Shown here: positions 1-7,159 of the stretch, piece by piece
Layout: every line of letters begins with the position of its first letter
Numbering within the stretch: the stretch's first letter is position 1
IMG/VR virus record: IMGVR_UViG_3300006750_000110
Location: 1 to 20,395 of that record
DNA length: 20,395 nucleotides
DNA from: a virus
Direction: 5' to 3' (one strand)
The notes under the pieces: model-generated
The model's input: the letters and a program-made list of their open reading frames with translations, nothing else
Database searches by the model: none
Told to the model about the DNA's origin: nothing
Position numbers and translations under genes: made by a program

Positions 1-1
1 C

Positions 2-1219
2 CACGTTTTAGGAGACTATCCCGATTGGTGGGAAGGGCATAGATTTGATACTCCAGTTAAGGTTTGGGCAGCAGGTAATACAACTGCCAATACAAGGGAT
101 ATAGTCCAGGCAGAGCTTCTAGGTGAGCCAGGAGACTTGGAAGATTGGGGTAAGGGGTTGATACCGAAAGATAGAATAATTCACACAGACAGGCTTCCAG
201 GCATCCCTAACGCTATTTCTGCAGTTACAGTCAAACATAAGTCAGGAAAGAATTCTAAAATCTGGTTCAAATCCTACGAACAAGGAAAAGAACAATGGAT
301 GGGTAAAGCAGTCGATATTGTCTGGTTAGACGAAGAACCTCCTCAAGATATCTATTCTCAAGGTTTAAGAGCGACTTTAAAAACCCAAGGCTTGATATTC
401 ATGACATTCACTCCTGAAAAAGGCATGACTAATACGGTTGCCCAATTCATGAATGATCTTAAACCAGGACAACAGCTTTATCATGCAACATGGGATGATG
501 CACCACACTTAGACATAGATACCAGAAATGAAATCCTTGCTGCCCTTCCACCGCATGAAAGAAATATGCGATCAAAAGGGATTCCTATCCTTGGTTCAGG
601 ATTGGTTTACCCAATTGACGAAGATGCTATCAAGATACCTTCATTTCCAATTCCAGAATACTGGCCCAGAATCTGTGCAGTCGATTTCGGATGGGATCAC
701 CCATTTGCATGTGTATGGGTTGCATGGGACAGAGAAACGGATACGGCTTATGTTTACGACACCTATTCTATTAGGGCTGAAACACCTGTTACTCATGCCC
801 ATTCGATTAAGTCTAAAGGTGCTTATATTCCTTGTGCGTGGCCTCATGATGGTATGCAACACGATAAAGGATCTGGTGAACCTCTTGCTCAACAGTATCG
901 GAGGCTTGGTGTTAATATGCTTGGTTCTCATTTCAGCAATCCTGACGGGGGTTTTTCTGTTGAGCCAGGTATTATGGATATCCTTCAAAGAATGCAGTCG
1001 GGCAGGTTTAAAGTCTTTGAACATCTTTCCGACTGGTTCGCAGAAATGAGAATGTACCATCGTAAAGAAGGAAAGATCATCAAAGAACGTGACGATATCA
1101 TGTCTGCAACAAGATATGCTGTTATGTCTTTACGCTATGCAACCATTCATAAGGAAATCCCTAAAATGGAGTTTGCTATAGGTACTCAAGATCACGAATA
1201 CCAATACTTTGCTGCTTAA
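2..1219 (+). CDS. terL: Phage terminase large subunit, C-terminal 405 aa (5' truncated by window edge)
   Basis: This is the DNA-packaging motor: an ATPase that drives DNA into the prohead and a nuclease that cuts the concatemer. The frame is open from base 2, so the gene enters from the left and the Walker A region is missing. Visible are a conserved block early in the fragment (YPDWWEGHRF, then a TRDIVQ stretch), a Walker B strand with catalytic acid (DIVWLDEEPP, about 314-340) and a coupling motif (FMTFTPEKG, near 400). The RNase H-like nuclease follows, with metal-binding acids in AVDFGWDHP (D codon at 683), PHDGMQ (D codon at 848) and RDDIMSATRYA (D codons at 1091 and 1094). A TTG at 137 is only an internal leucine codon, since the homologous sequence continues upstream. 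The next gene starts 14 bases later. Family assignment is firm from the motif order; the packaging type (cos, pac or direct repeats) cannot be told. Confidence 0.95.
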   Translation, partial: HVLGDYPDWWEGHRFDTPVKVWAAGNTTANTRDIVQAELLGEPGDLEDWGKGLIPKDRIIHTDRLPGIPNAISAVTVKHKSGKNSKIWFKSYEQGKEQWMGKAVDIVWLDEEPPQDIYSQGLRATLKTQGLIFMTFTPEKGMTNTVAQFMNDLKPGQQLYHATWDDAPHLDIDTRNEILAALPPHERNMRSKGIPILGSGLVYPIDEDAIKIPSFPIPEYWPRICAVDFGWDHPFACVWVAWDRETDTAYVYDTYSIRAETPVTHAHSIKSKGAYIPCAWPHDGMQHDKGSGEPLAQQYRRLGVNMLGSHFSNPDGGFSVEPGIMDILQRMQSGRFKVFEHLSDWFAEMRMYHRKEGKIIKERDDIMSATRYAVMSLRYATIHKEIPKMEFAIGTQDHEYQYFAA

Positions 1220-1233
1220 GAATAAAGGAATAT

Positions 1234-2997
1234 ATGGCATTTAATTTACAGGCTTTTCTAAAAACAAAAGAAAAAGGAGCAGCACTAGGTTTAAAGGGAG
1301 ATGATTTACAGGCTTACCTCGGATCAGAATTCTTTGATACTTATGATGATGACTGGGATAGTAAACCAGTAGGGCCACCTAAGACCACTACGGCTAAACC
1401 ACCTAAGACTACCATTGCTCAGTCTGCACCAAAGGATGCTGGAACTAAGCCTAAGCCTAAGCCTAAGCCTAAGCCTACTTCCACATTATCTGATAAAGAT
1501 AAGTTAGCTTTGAAAAGGTTAGGTGGTCTTTCTGGGGGTATTAGTTTACCTAATGTTGATCTAGGAAGTGTTAGTCAAATTACAGAAACTATTAAAAAAA
1601 AGGTTACTGCTACAGATTTGTCAGGTGGGCATAGTCTTAACACTACTCAAGACTTATCAGGTGGGCATAGTCTCAATACTACTCAAGACTTATCAGGTGG
1701 GCATAGCCTTAACACTGAACAGGACTTATCAGGTGGGCATAGTCTCAATACAAAACCATTTGGTAATAAACCACCAAAAGCTAGTACAGATTTACTCCAG
1801 GAAATAGGAGATGCGGACCAATTTGATATACAGGCTTTTCTTGCTCCATATTTAGAAGCAGCTAAAAAAGGTCTTCCACCTCCCGGAGTTACGTGGGATA
1901 TGCCTAAAGTTGATCTAGGAAGTGTTAGTCAACTTACAGAAAAGGTTAAATCAAAAGCTGGAGAAGGACTAGAGTCTATTAGTGATGCAGGAACTACAGT
2001 TACAGAACAAATAAAAGAGGGAAAAGAATCTATTAATGATGCAAAAACTTTTGTTGACAAACAAGTAGACGAAGGGAAAGAGTCTGCCACAGAATTCATA
2101 GATACACTAAAGACAAAAGCGACGGCACCAAGGCTACATCTTTCTAAAGACGAATTATTACAACAACTCCACGAAACGATTAAACAAAAAATTGATCTAG
2201 GAAGTGTTAGTCAACTTACGGAAAAGGTTAAATCAGAAGTTGGAGAACTCACAGAAAACATCGAAAATACTGATATTACAGATCCCCAAATAAATACAAA
2301 TCCATTAGGAGATACCAAGGTTGATCTGGGAAGTCTCAGTCAATTCACAGAAAAAGTTAAAACAGATGTCGGTGGGGGATTAGAAGAACTAAAGGAAAAT
2401 ATTGATACAACCTATAAAGGTTCAGATTTGAACATAGGTTTGGAGAATGTTCAAAAAGAAGGACAAAAAGCAATCACACAAGTAAAGCAAGAAGGTCAAA
2501 AGCTCTTAACAGGTGATTTTAATCTAGAAAATGCAGTAAAAGGGACTATCAGTGGAATAGAGGATACTTATAAAGGATCTGATGCACATTCTGTCTTACA
2601 ACAAGTTGAAGACTTTGTTAAAGATCCTACTAAAGGTATAAGAGACTATGCTGAAGATGTTAAAGAAGAAGGGGAAGCAGTTGTAACACAACTTCAAAAA
2701 ACAGGAAAAAATATAGAAACAACAGGTCAAAATATTCTGGGAGCCTTTGAAGATACTTTTAATACAGGAATGAATGTTTCCACTGCATTGGGTTCTAATG
2801 CAGCAAAACAGGTCATGAAAGCTAAATCAGATCTTTCTTCTGCTCTTACTTCTGCATTTGGAAGTTCAAAAGGTGCAGGTCCAAAAATTGGGAAGACAAC
2901 TTCTATAGGAACCTTATTGGAACGTGATAGAGATAAAAGGAGAGGTGGTTTAAGCCGATCTGGAACTTCAAGAACCTTAATTACAGGAAAATACTAA
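1234..2997 (+). CDS. Unrecognised 587-aa repeat-rich phage protein between terminase and portal
   Basis: I do not recognise a family. A GGA ribosome-binding site lies just upstream of the ATG. The N-terminus carries two LQAFL/LQAYL motifs 20 residues apart, with a third copy (IQAFL) near residue 199. Then come a Thr/Pro/Lys-rich linker with five KP pairs (residues 72-81), four tandem copies of DLSGGHSLNT (residues 128-173), and four dispersed copies of a VDLGSVSQ-x-TEKVK motif starting near residues 108, 226, 320 and 363. TYKGSD occurs twice (about residues 394 and 446). From about residue 230 to 510 the chain is rich in Lys, Glu, Thr and Gln in runs that suit amphipathic helix, resembling LEA or apolipoprotein-like sequence. 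The C-terminus is basic and Gly/Ser/Thr-rich (RRGGLSRSGTSRTLITG). No signal peptide or membrane segment is seen. It sits inside the structural operon and overlaps the next gene by one base, so a virion or assembly role is likely but unproven. Confidence 0.85.
   Translation: MAFNLQAFLKTKEKGAALGLKGDDLQAYLGSEFFDTYDDDWDSKPVGPPKTTTAKPPKTTIAQSAPKDAGTKPKPKPKPKPTSTLSDKDKLALKRLGGLSGGISLPNVDLGSVSQITETIKKKVTATDLSGGHSLNTTQDLSGGHSLNTTQDLSGGHSLNTEQDLSGGHSLNTKPFGNKPPKASTDLLQEIGDADQFDIQAFLAPYLEAAKKGLPPPGVTWDMPKVDLGSVSQLTEKVKSKAGEGLESISDAGTTVTEQIKEGKESINDAKTFVDKQVDEGKESATEFIDTLKTKATAPRLHLSKDELLQQLHETIKQKIDLGSVSQLTEKVKSEVGELTENIENTDITDPQINTNPLGDTKVDLGSLSQFTEKVKTDVGGGLEELKENIDTTYKGSDLNIGLENVQKEGQKAITQVKQEGQKLLTGDFNLENAVKGTISGIEDTYKGSDAHSVLQQVEDFVKDPTKGIRDYAEDVKEEGEAVVTQLQKTGKNIETTGQNILGAFEDTFNTGMNVSTALGSNAAKQVMKAKSDLSSALTSAFGSSKGAGPKIGKTTSIGTLLERDRDKRRGGLSRSGTSRTLITGKY
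1447..1476 (+). repeat. Lys-Pro dipeptide repeat (five aag-cct units)
   Basis: Five perfect tandem six-base units (aag cct) encode KPKPKPKPKP in the linker of the repeat-rich protein. The low-complexity unit could change copy number by slippage without breaking the frame, altering linker length. Confidence 0.9.
1555..2361 (+). repeat. Four dispersed copies of a VDLGSVSQ-TEKVK coding repeat
   Basis: Copies start at about 1555, 1909, 2191 and 2320, each about 33-42 bases. The core reads V/I-D-L-G-S-V/L-S-Q-x-T-E and is usually followed by KVK. The first three copies share the DNA core gatctaggaagtgttagtca; the fourth differs at silent and conservative positions (ctggg, agtctc). Spacing is irregular (354, 282 and 129 bases), so these are dispersed motifs rather than a tandem array. 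Such high DNA identity suggests recent duplication or recombination inside the gene. Confidence 0.9.
1615..1752 (+). repeat. Tandem 36-bp coding repeat, 3.8 units (DLSGGHSLNT-TQ)
   Basis: Units start at 1615, 1651, 1687 and 1723; the last stops after 30 bases. Each encodes DLSGGHSLNT followed by TQ or EQ. Silent differences alternate: units 1 and 3 use ctt-aac for Leu-Asn, units 2 and 4 use ctc-aat. This points to a 72-bp two-unit block that was itself duplicated. There are no unique spacers, so it is not a CRISPR array. Confidence 0.95.
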
Positions 2998-3314
2998 TGG
3001 GAGGATCAACAGGACGATTAATTGACCAAACTACTGGTTTTATATCTGGTGGACATGGAACTAATCTGGAAAAGGAAGCAAATAAGTTGGGTAAAAATTA
3101 TGAAAAACAATGGCAAGGGTTTACAGATAAGTTAGGTCTTCCTGATTTTAAGAACCCAGACGAATTGCCAAATCTAACAGAATTGACTGACGCCTTACCA
3201 AAATCTTCTGAAAGTAATAATCCTTTTTCAATGGCATCTTATGGAAACAACGTAAGACAAAGACGAAAATCAGGATTTGGTAGAAGGCAAACCTTTAAAG
3301 GTCTTACAGGCTGA
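2997..3314 (+). CDS. Unrecognised 105-aa phage protein before the portal gene
   Basis: The start codon overlaps the stop of the repeat-rich gene in a TAATG junction, and the stop overlaps the portal start in a TGATG junction, so translation is probably coupled on both sides. The protein is polar, with Asn, Lys and Gly in excess, no membrane segment and no recognised domain. The end is strongly basic (NVRQRRKSGFGRRQTFKGLTG without its last residues is the key stretch: RQRRK, GRRQT, GLTG). A basic, Gly/Thr-rich tail also ends the preceding 587-aa protein (RRGG, SRT, ITG), and both proteins contain an SGGH motif. The pair may therefore share a binding partner. Function is unknown; the junctions and position make the gene itself credible. 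Confidence 0.8.
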   Translation: MGGSTGRLIDQTTGFISGGHGTNLEKEANKLGKNYEKQWQGFTDKLGLPDFKNPDELPNLTELTDALPKSSESNNPFSMASYGNNVRQRRKSGFGRRQTFKGLTG

Positions 3315-4963
3315 TGGATTTATTCACACAGCTTACATCTGAGTTGGCATCTCTCAAAGACTCTAGACGTAACTGGGAAAGCACTTGGCAGGAAATAGGA
3401 GATCTTGTTTCTCCTAACAGAAGTGATTTCCTTACCCTAAGAACTGCAGGAGAGAAACGTAGAGAAAAGATCTTTGAATCTACACCTTTACGTGCCTTAA
3501 CCAGATTTTCATCTGGTATGCATAATCTGTTGACTCCCAGTACACAAAACTGGTTTGAGTTGAAGATGAGAAATAATGCACTCAATGAAGAACGAGATGT
3601 ACAGTTGTGGTTGGAAGAATCTACAAGAGTATTAATACAGACCTTTAATAGACCCAACAACAACTTCCATCCTGCAATGCATGAATACCTATTGGATTTA
3701 GGTGCATTCGGTACAGGAGTTATGCATGTTAAAGATATTCCAGGTGAAGGACCATATTTTGCGAGTTATCCACTCTATAACTGCTTCCTTGCAAAGAACG
3801 AAATGGGTCGTGTAGATACGATCTATAGAGTTTACGAACATACTGCAAAAGAAGTCCTGGAAGCATTTGGTGAAGAAAAACTTCCTGATAAAGTACAAAA
3901 AGCCATAGAAGCAGGAAAATACTATGACAAATTTGAATGCGTACATGTAGTTAAACCAATATCTACATTTAAAGATGCTCCCATCAAACGATTCCCATTT
4001 GTCAGTATTTATTTCATGCCTACTGCAAAAGCCATTCTGAATGTAGGTGGTTTTGAATCATTTCCATTTGTATGCAGTCGTTGGGAAAGAAATGCACAGG
4101 AAACTTATGGAAGAGGTCCAGGTGCTGAAGCATTGGCAGATATTAAAATGCTCAATGAGATGGAAAAGACCTACCTCAAAGCATTACAGAAGATTGTTGA
4201 TCCACCATTGATGATTCCTGATGACGGATTCTTAAACCCTATAAGAACAACACCTGGAGGAATCAACTACTATCGATCAGGACTAGGCAAAGACGAAAGA
4301 ATCTTTCCAATGCCTTCTGCACAAAGAGTTGACATTGCAGAAGCAAAAATGGCTCAAGTCAGAGAAAACATAGAAAAGTCGTTCTACCTAGACATGATGG
4401 AATTGCCAGGACCAGTTGCAAATGATGGTGATGTTTTAAGATTTACTGCAACTGAAGTTCAGGCAAGACAAAGAGATCGTTTACAGATTGTTGGACCTAT
4501 TGTTTCAAGACAGGAAATTGAAATGCTAGGACCAATGATAGAACGGGCAACTCAAATTCTTCTTACTAATAATCTGCTTCCTCAACCTCCTGATGTTGTT
4601 ATGGAACAAGAAGAATTTAAGATCGAATATCGAAATCCAGTCTCTGTAGCAATGCGGGGCTATGAATTGAACAGCATATCTCAACTGATTCAGTTCCTTA
4701 CTCCAATTGCCCAAATCGACCCAACCATTCTACAGAGGCTGGATACTTCTCAAGTAGTTAAACTTGGTGCAGATATCTTAAGAACACCACCAAGTGTTGT
4801 TAAAGATGAAGCACAGTTTCAACAAGAGTTGCAACAACAGCAGGAACAGTCAGCAATGATGCAACAATTACAACAAGCAGAAATAACAGCAAACATTGAC
4901 CAAGTAACTTCAACTGCAGAAAAGAATAGAGCAATGGCAGCACAGCAGATGACTGCAGTATAA
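3314..4963 (+). CDS. Portal protein (head-to-tail connector, T7 gp8-like)
   Basis: The portal is the dodecameric ring at one capsid vertex through which DNA enters and leaves and on which the tail is built. The 549-aa length is close to T7 gp8 (536 aa). The N-terminal region (residues 1-140) has the pattern of the podovirus head-tail connector family: a helical start (LTSELASLKDSRRNWESTWQ), the block LVSPNRSDF, then FESTPLRALTRFSSGMHNLLTP and a WF pair, followed by LLDLGAFGTGVMHV. The C-terminal 60 residues are Gln-rich (QQELQQQQEQ, MMQQLQQAE) and likely form the helical barrel or crown inside the head. It sits between the 105-aa gene and the Bbp19-like gene, joined by TGATG and TAATG overlaps. 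The assignment is strong from family pattern, length and position. Confidence 0.93.
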   Translation: MDLFTQLTSELASLKDSRRNWESTWQEIGDLVSPNRSDFLTLRTAGEKRREKIFESTPLRALTRFSSGMHNLLTPSTQNWFELKMRNNALNEERDVQLWLEESTRVLIQTFNRPNNNFHPAMHEYLLDLGAFGTGVMHVKDIPGEGPYFASYPLYNCFLAKNEMGRVDTIYRVYEHTAKEVLEAFGEEKLPDKVQKAIEAGKYYDKFECVHVVKPISTFKDAPIKRFPFVSIYFMPTAKAILNVGGFESFPFVCSRWERNAQETYGRGPGAEALADIKMLNEMEKTYLKALQKIVDPPLMIPDDGFLNPIRTTPGGINYYRSGLGKDERIFPMPSAQRVDIAEAKMAQVRENIEKSFYLDMMELPGPVANDGDVLRFTATEVQARQRDRLQIVGPIVSRQEIEMLGPMIERATQILLTNNLLPQPPDVVMEQEEFKIEYRNPVSVAMRGYELNSISQLIQFLTPIAQIDPTILQRLDTSQVVKLGADILRTPPSVVKDEAQFQQELQQQQEQSAMMQQLQQAEITANIDQVTSTAEKNRAMAAQQMTAV

Positions 4964-5223
4964 TGTTTGATAAAGACCGTAAACGGAGAGCAACTTATAA
5001 AGAAGTATTTTCTACCGAAGCTGGTAGAGAAGTGTTGGAAGACTTGATGAAGAATAACTTTATCTGGAATTCCACTATAACCAGTGATTTGCAGGAAACA
5101 TCATATAACGAAGGGCGAAGATCTGTTGTTCTAGCCATTCTCAATTATGTGTCGTTGGATGCAGATCGAATTCAAACCATGATGAAGCAAAATTATGAGC
5201 GAAGCATCGATGACAACTTCTGA
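4963..5223 (+). CDS. Small Bbp19-like phage protein (86 aa)
   Basis: A short soluble protein with no membrane segment. The pattern STEAGREVLEDL near residue 17 and the EGRRSVVLAILNYV block near residue 51 resemble the small Bbp19-type proteins found between portal and scaffold genes in BPP-1-like podoviruses. Their role is not well defined. The start is a TAATG overlap with the portal stop, with no clear Shine-Dalgarno sequence, so it probably depends on reinitiation by ribosomes leaving the portal gene. Its last 29 bases overlap the scaffold gene in another frame. Family resemblance is from memory of the motif, supported by gene order. Confidence 0.75.
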   Translation: MFDKDRKRRATYKEVFSTEAGREVLEDLMKNNFIWNSTITSDLQETSYNEGRRSVVLAILNYVSLDADRIQTMMKQNYERSIDDNF

Positions 5224-6046
5224 AGCTGCACCAAGCGATTCAGGAGCCATTGACTCTGGCGGTTCAATGCTTTCTGCAGAACAACCAGCAATCACTTCTA
5301 GTCCAATGGAGTTCAATCCTACAGGATTGCCTGATGGATTAGGAGAAGAACCATCCCTACAGACTTTTGACTCTGTAGATAAGTTGGCTAAATCGTATGT
5401 CAATCTTGTTAAAAAGATGGGTGTACCAGCAGAACAACTCCTACGTTTACCTGGAGAAGGTGAACCTATGGATGATGTTTATAATGCTCTTGGAAGACCT
5501 GAAGACCATAATGGTTACACTTTAGGAGATCATGATCCAGAGCAGACAGAAAACTATAGACAGTTTGCCCACCAGTTGGGATTAAACAACCAACAGGCAG
5601 AAACTATATTCCAAGCATATCAACAGGATATTGCTGAACGTGAAGAAACTTCTCAACAACAGTTTGAGCAGTTTGAAGTTGATAACCTAAGCACTTTACA
5701 ACAGGAATGGGGTGATGAGTTTAATCACAACCTGGAAATGGCAAGACGAGCGTTTATGAATTTTGCTACTCCTGAAGCAGTTAAGGTTATAGAAGAAACA
5801 GGAATGGGAAACCATCCAGAATTATTAAAAGTCTTTGCCCGAATAGGTGAAGTCTTGGCAGAAGATTCAGTTTTACCAGGATCAAATAACGCAGTTCTTG
5901 GTGGAATGAATCCAGCCAATGCTCAAGAAGAAATCAATTCATTATTGAATGATAAAGATTTTAGACAATCTTACATGGATACCTATGATCCTAATCATCA
6001 GGCAGCCGTTGCTAAGATGACTAAACTCTATAGCCACTTGAGCTAA
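5195..6046 (+). CDS. Capsid scaffolding protein
   Basis: Scaffolding proteins fill the prohead, guide capsid protein assembly and leave before or during packaging. This 283-aa protein is acidic and hydrophilic. It has a disordered Ser/Pro/Gly-rich N-terminus (residues 1-55), a segment typical of phage scaffolds with the pattern LGDHDPEQ, then FAHQLGLNNQQAETIFQAYQ (about residues 108-147), and a Gln/Glu-rich helical stretch (residues 145-175). The C-terminus is short and mixed-charge. It lies directly upstream of the capsid gene, the standard place. The first ATG (5195) overlaps the previous gene by 29 bases; an in-frame ATG at 5210 is an alternative start five codons later, and neither has a strong ribosome-binding site. 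Confidence 0.88.
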   Translation: MSEASMTTSEAAPSDSGAIDSGGSMLSAEQPAITSSPMEFNPTGLPDGLGEEPSLQTFDSVDKLAKSYVNLVKKMGVPAEQLLRLPGEGEPMDDVYNALGRPEDHNGYTLGDHDPEQTENYRQFAHQLGLNNQQAETIFQAYQQDIAEREETSQQQFEQFEVDNLSTLQQEWGDEFNHNLEMARRAFMNFATPEAVKVIEETGMGNHPELLKVFARIGEVLAEDSVLPGSNNAVLGGMNPANAQEEINSLLNDKDFRQSYMDTYDPNHQAAVAKMTKLYSHLS

Positions 6047-6062
6047 AACTTAGACCAGACAA

Positions 6063-6098
6063 GGTATTTTTATACCCCTGGCATTTAGATAATGTCAG
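6063..6098 (+). promoter_or_regulatory. Two adjacent RNA hairpins in the capsid gene leader
   Basis: The 115-base gap before the capsid gene is the longest noncoding stretch in the window. It contains GGTAT-TTTT-ATACC (6063-6076, five perfect pairs) and, one base later, CTGGCATT-TAGAT-AATGTCAG (6078-6098, eight pairs, one of them G-U). A further CGAA/TTCG pairing is possible between 6099-6102 and 6117-6120. Such structure could stabilise the capsid mRNA, act as an RNase III processing site, or form part of a terminator. I found no convincing sigma-70 promoter here, and a phage-specific promoter cannot be recognised from one copy. Confidence 0.45.
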
Positions 6099-6112
6099 CG
6101 AACCCCATGTGG

Positions 6113-6137
6113 ACAATTCGCAAATGTGCGTTTTTTT
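6113..6137 (+). terminator. Weak candidate intrinsic terminator before the capsid gene
   Basis: A short GC-rich hairpin CGCA-AATG-TGCG (6119-6130) is followed at once by seven T residues (6131-6137). The stem has only four pairs, with two mismatches before any extension, so it would be a poor terminator. Its place after the scaffold gene and 24 bases before the capsid start suggests partial attenuation or mRNA processing rather than full termination. Confidence 0.35.
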
Positions 6138-6161
6138 ACTCACTAATTGCGGAGATTTTAT

Positions 6162-7139
6162 ATGTCCACTCAAGTCACAACGGCATTTGTCAAACAATTT
6201 GATGCCAATGTACAACTTCTCGTCCAACAAATGGGAAGTAGACTGCGTAATGCAGTTACATTAGAAGCAGGAAAGATCGGTGAAGAAGTCTTCATGGATC
6301 GTATCGGTGCTACTTCAGCACAAAGAGTTACCAGCAGACATGCTGACTCACCATTAATCAGTACACCACATGATAGACGTAGGGTAACACCTGTTGACTA
6401 TGATTGGGGTGACATGATTGATAATCCAGACAAACTAAGGCTCTTGATTGATCCTGCATCTGCTTATTCCGTCAATGCTGCTATGGCAATGGGAAGAGCA
6501 ATTGATGAAGAGGTTATTGGTGCAATTGTAGGTACTGCGTCTGGTTCTGAAAATACTTCAGGAAGTGCTGCAAGTACAGATATATCTCTTGATGCATCTC
6601 AGCAAGTTGATGCTAATACCAACACATATGCTGTTGATAGCGAATCAGGTTATACCAATCTCACGGTAGGTAAATTGATTCATGCTCGTAAAATTCTGGG
6701 ATCAGGAGAAGCTGATGATTATGATGTGAATGGGAATAGTAATTTATTTCTTGTTCTCAACGCTAATCAATTAGCTCAATTATTGACTTCGACTAAAGTT
6801 AATAGTGCTGATTATAATCAAGTACGAGCTTTGGTTGCTGGTGATTTGAATCAGTATATGGGATTCAATATTATCAGAACTGAAAAGATTCCCACCACTG
6901 CTGGCACTGAATCTTACTCTGGTACTACTGCATGTCCGCAGGAAAATGGTGCTGACGTAGAGTATTGCTTAGCTTTTCATCGCAGAGGCGTAGGTCTTTG
7001 TATCTGGGAAGACATTGTAGCACGTATTTCTGAGCGTCCAGACAAGAGGTTCAGCCAGTATATTTATTACCGTATGACTGTTGGAGCAACCCGTCTTGAA
7101 GAAGAACGTGTTGTTCAACTCAGTTGCATGGCAGCTTAA
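6162..7139 (+). CDS. Major capsid protein
   Basis: The main shell protein of the head, about 325 aa. I start it at the ATG at 6162 (MSTQVTTAFVKQFDANV), because a GGAG ribosome-binding site (6151-6154) sits seven bases upstream. The longer reading from a TTG at 6147 would place that site inside the gene. Recognisable blocks are the N-terminal FVKQFDANVQLLVQQMGSRL, then GEEVFMDRIG, the segment DSPLISTPHDRRRVTPVDYDWGD shortened to its key words SPLIST, HDRRRV and DWGD, and DEEVIGAIVG near residue 115. This pattern, with sequence of the kind seen in many podovirus capsids, fits the HK97-type capsid family of BPP-1-like phages. Its place after scaffold and before a cement-like gene supports this. 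The upstream leader is structured, and the following gene is only 20 bases away. Confidence 0.92.
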   Translation: MSTQVTTAFVKQFDANVQLLVQQMGSRLRNAVTLEAGKIGEEVFMDRIGATSAQRVTSRHADSPLISTPHDRRRVTPVDYDWGDMIDNPDKLRLLIDPASAYSVNAAMAMGRAIDEEVIGAIVGTASGSENTSGSAASTDISLDASQQVDANTNTYAVDSESGYTNLTVGKLIHARKILGSGEADDYDVNGNSNLFLVLNANQLAQLLTSTKVNSADYNQVRALVAGDLNQYMGFNIIRTEKIPTTAGTESYSGTTACPQENGADVEYCLAFHRRGVGLCIWEDIVARISERPDKRFSQYIYYRMTVGATRLEEERVVQLSCMAA

Positions 7140-7159
7140 TCTCTTAAAAGGAAAATACT

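Noticed and set aside
137-139. TTG as the terminase start
   Set aside because: The frame is open to the window edge and conserved terminase sequence lies upstream, so the gene is simply truncated.
641-1060. Minus-strand frame of about 139 codons opposite the terminase
   Set aside because: It lies wholly over the nuclease domain of the terminase, shows no recognisable protein and no start signal.
1615-1752. 36-base periodic repeat as a CRISPR-like array
   Set aside because: Units are contiguous with no spacers and lie in frame inside a protein gene.
1568-1807. A second open frame across the 36-bp repeats giving its own repeated peptide
   Set aside because: It is the alternative-frame reading of the tandem repeat in the 587-aa gene, without a ribosome-binding site or independent coding signal.
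4959-4964. TATAAT resembling a sigma-70 -10 box at the portal/Bbp19-like junction
   Set aside because: It is created by the TAATG stop/start overlap, and no -35-like TTGACA lies at the right distance.
6046-6053. aaacttag shared with 7669-7676, each just after a stop codon
   Set aside because: An eight-base match in two AT-rich gaps is within chance expectation and the flanks do not agree, so it is not called a repeated promoter.
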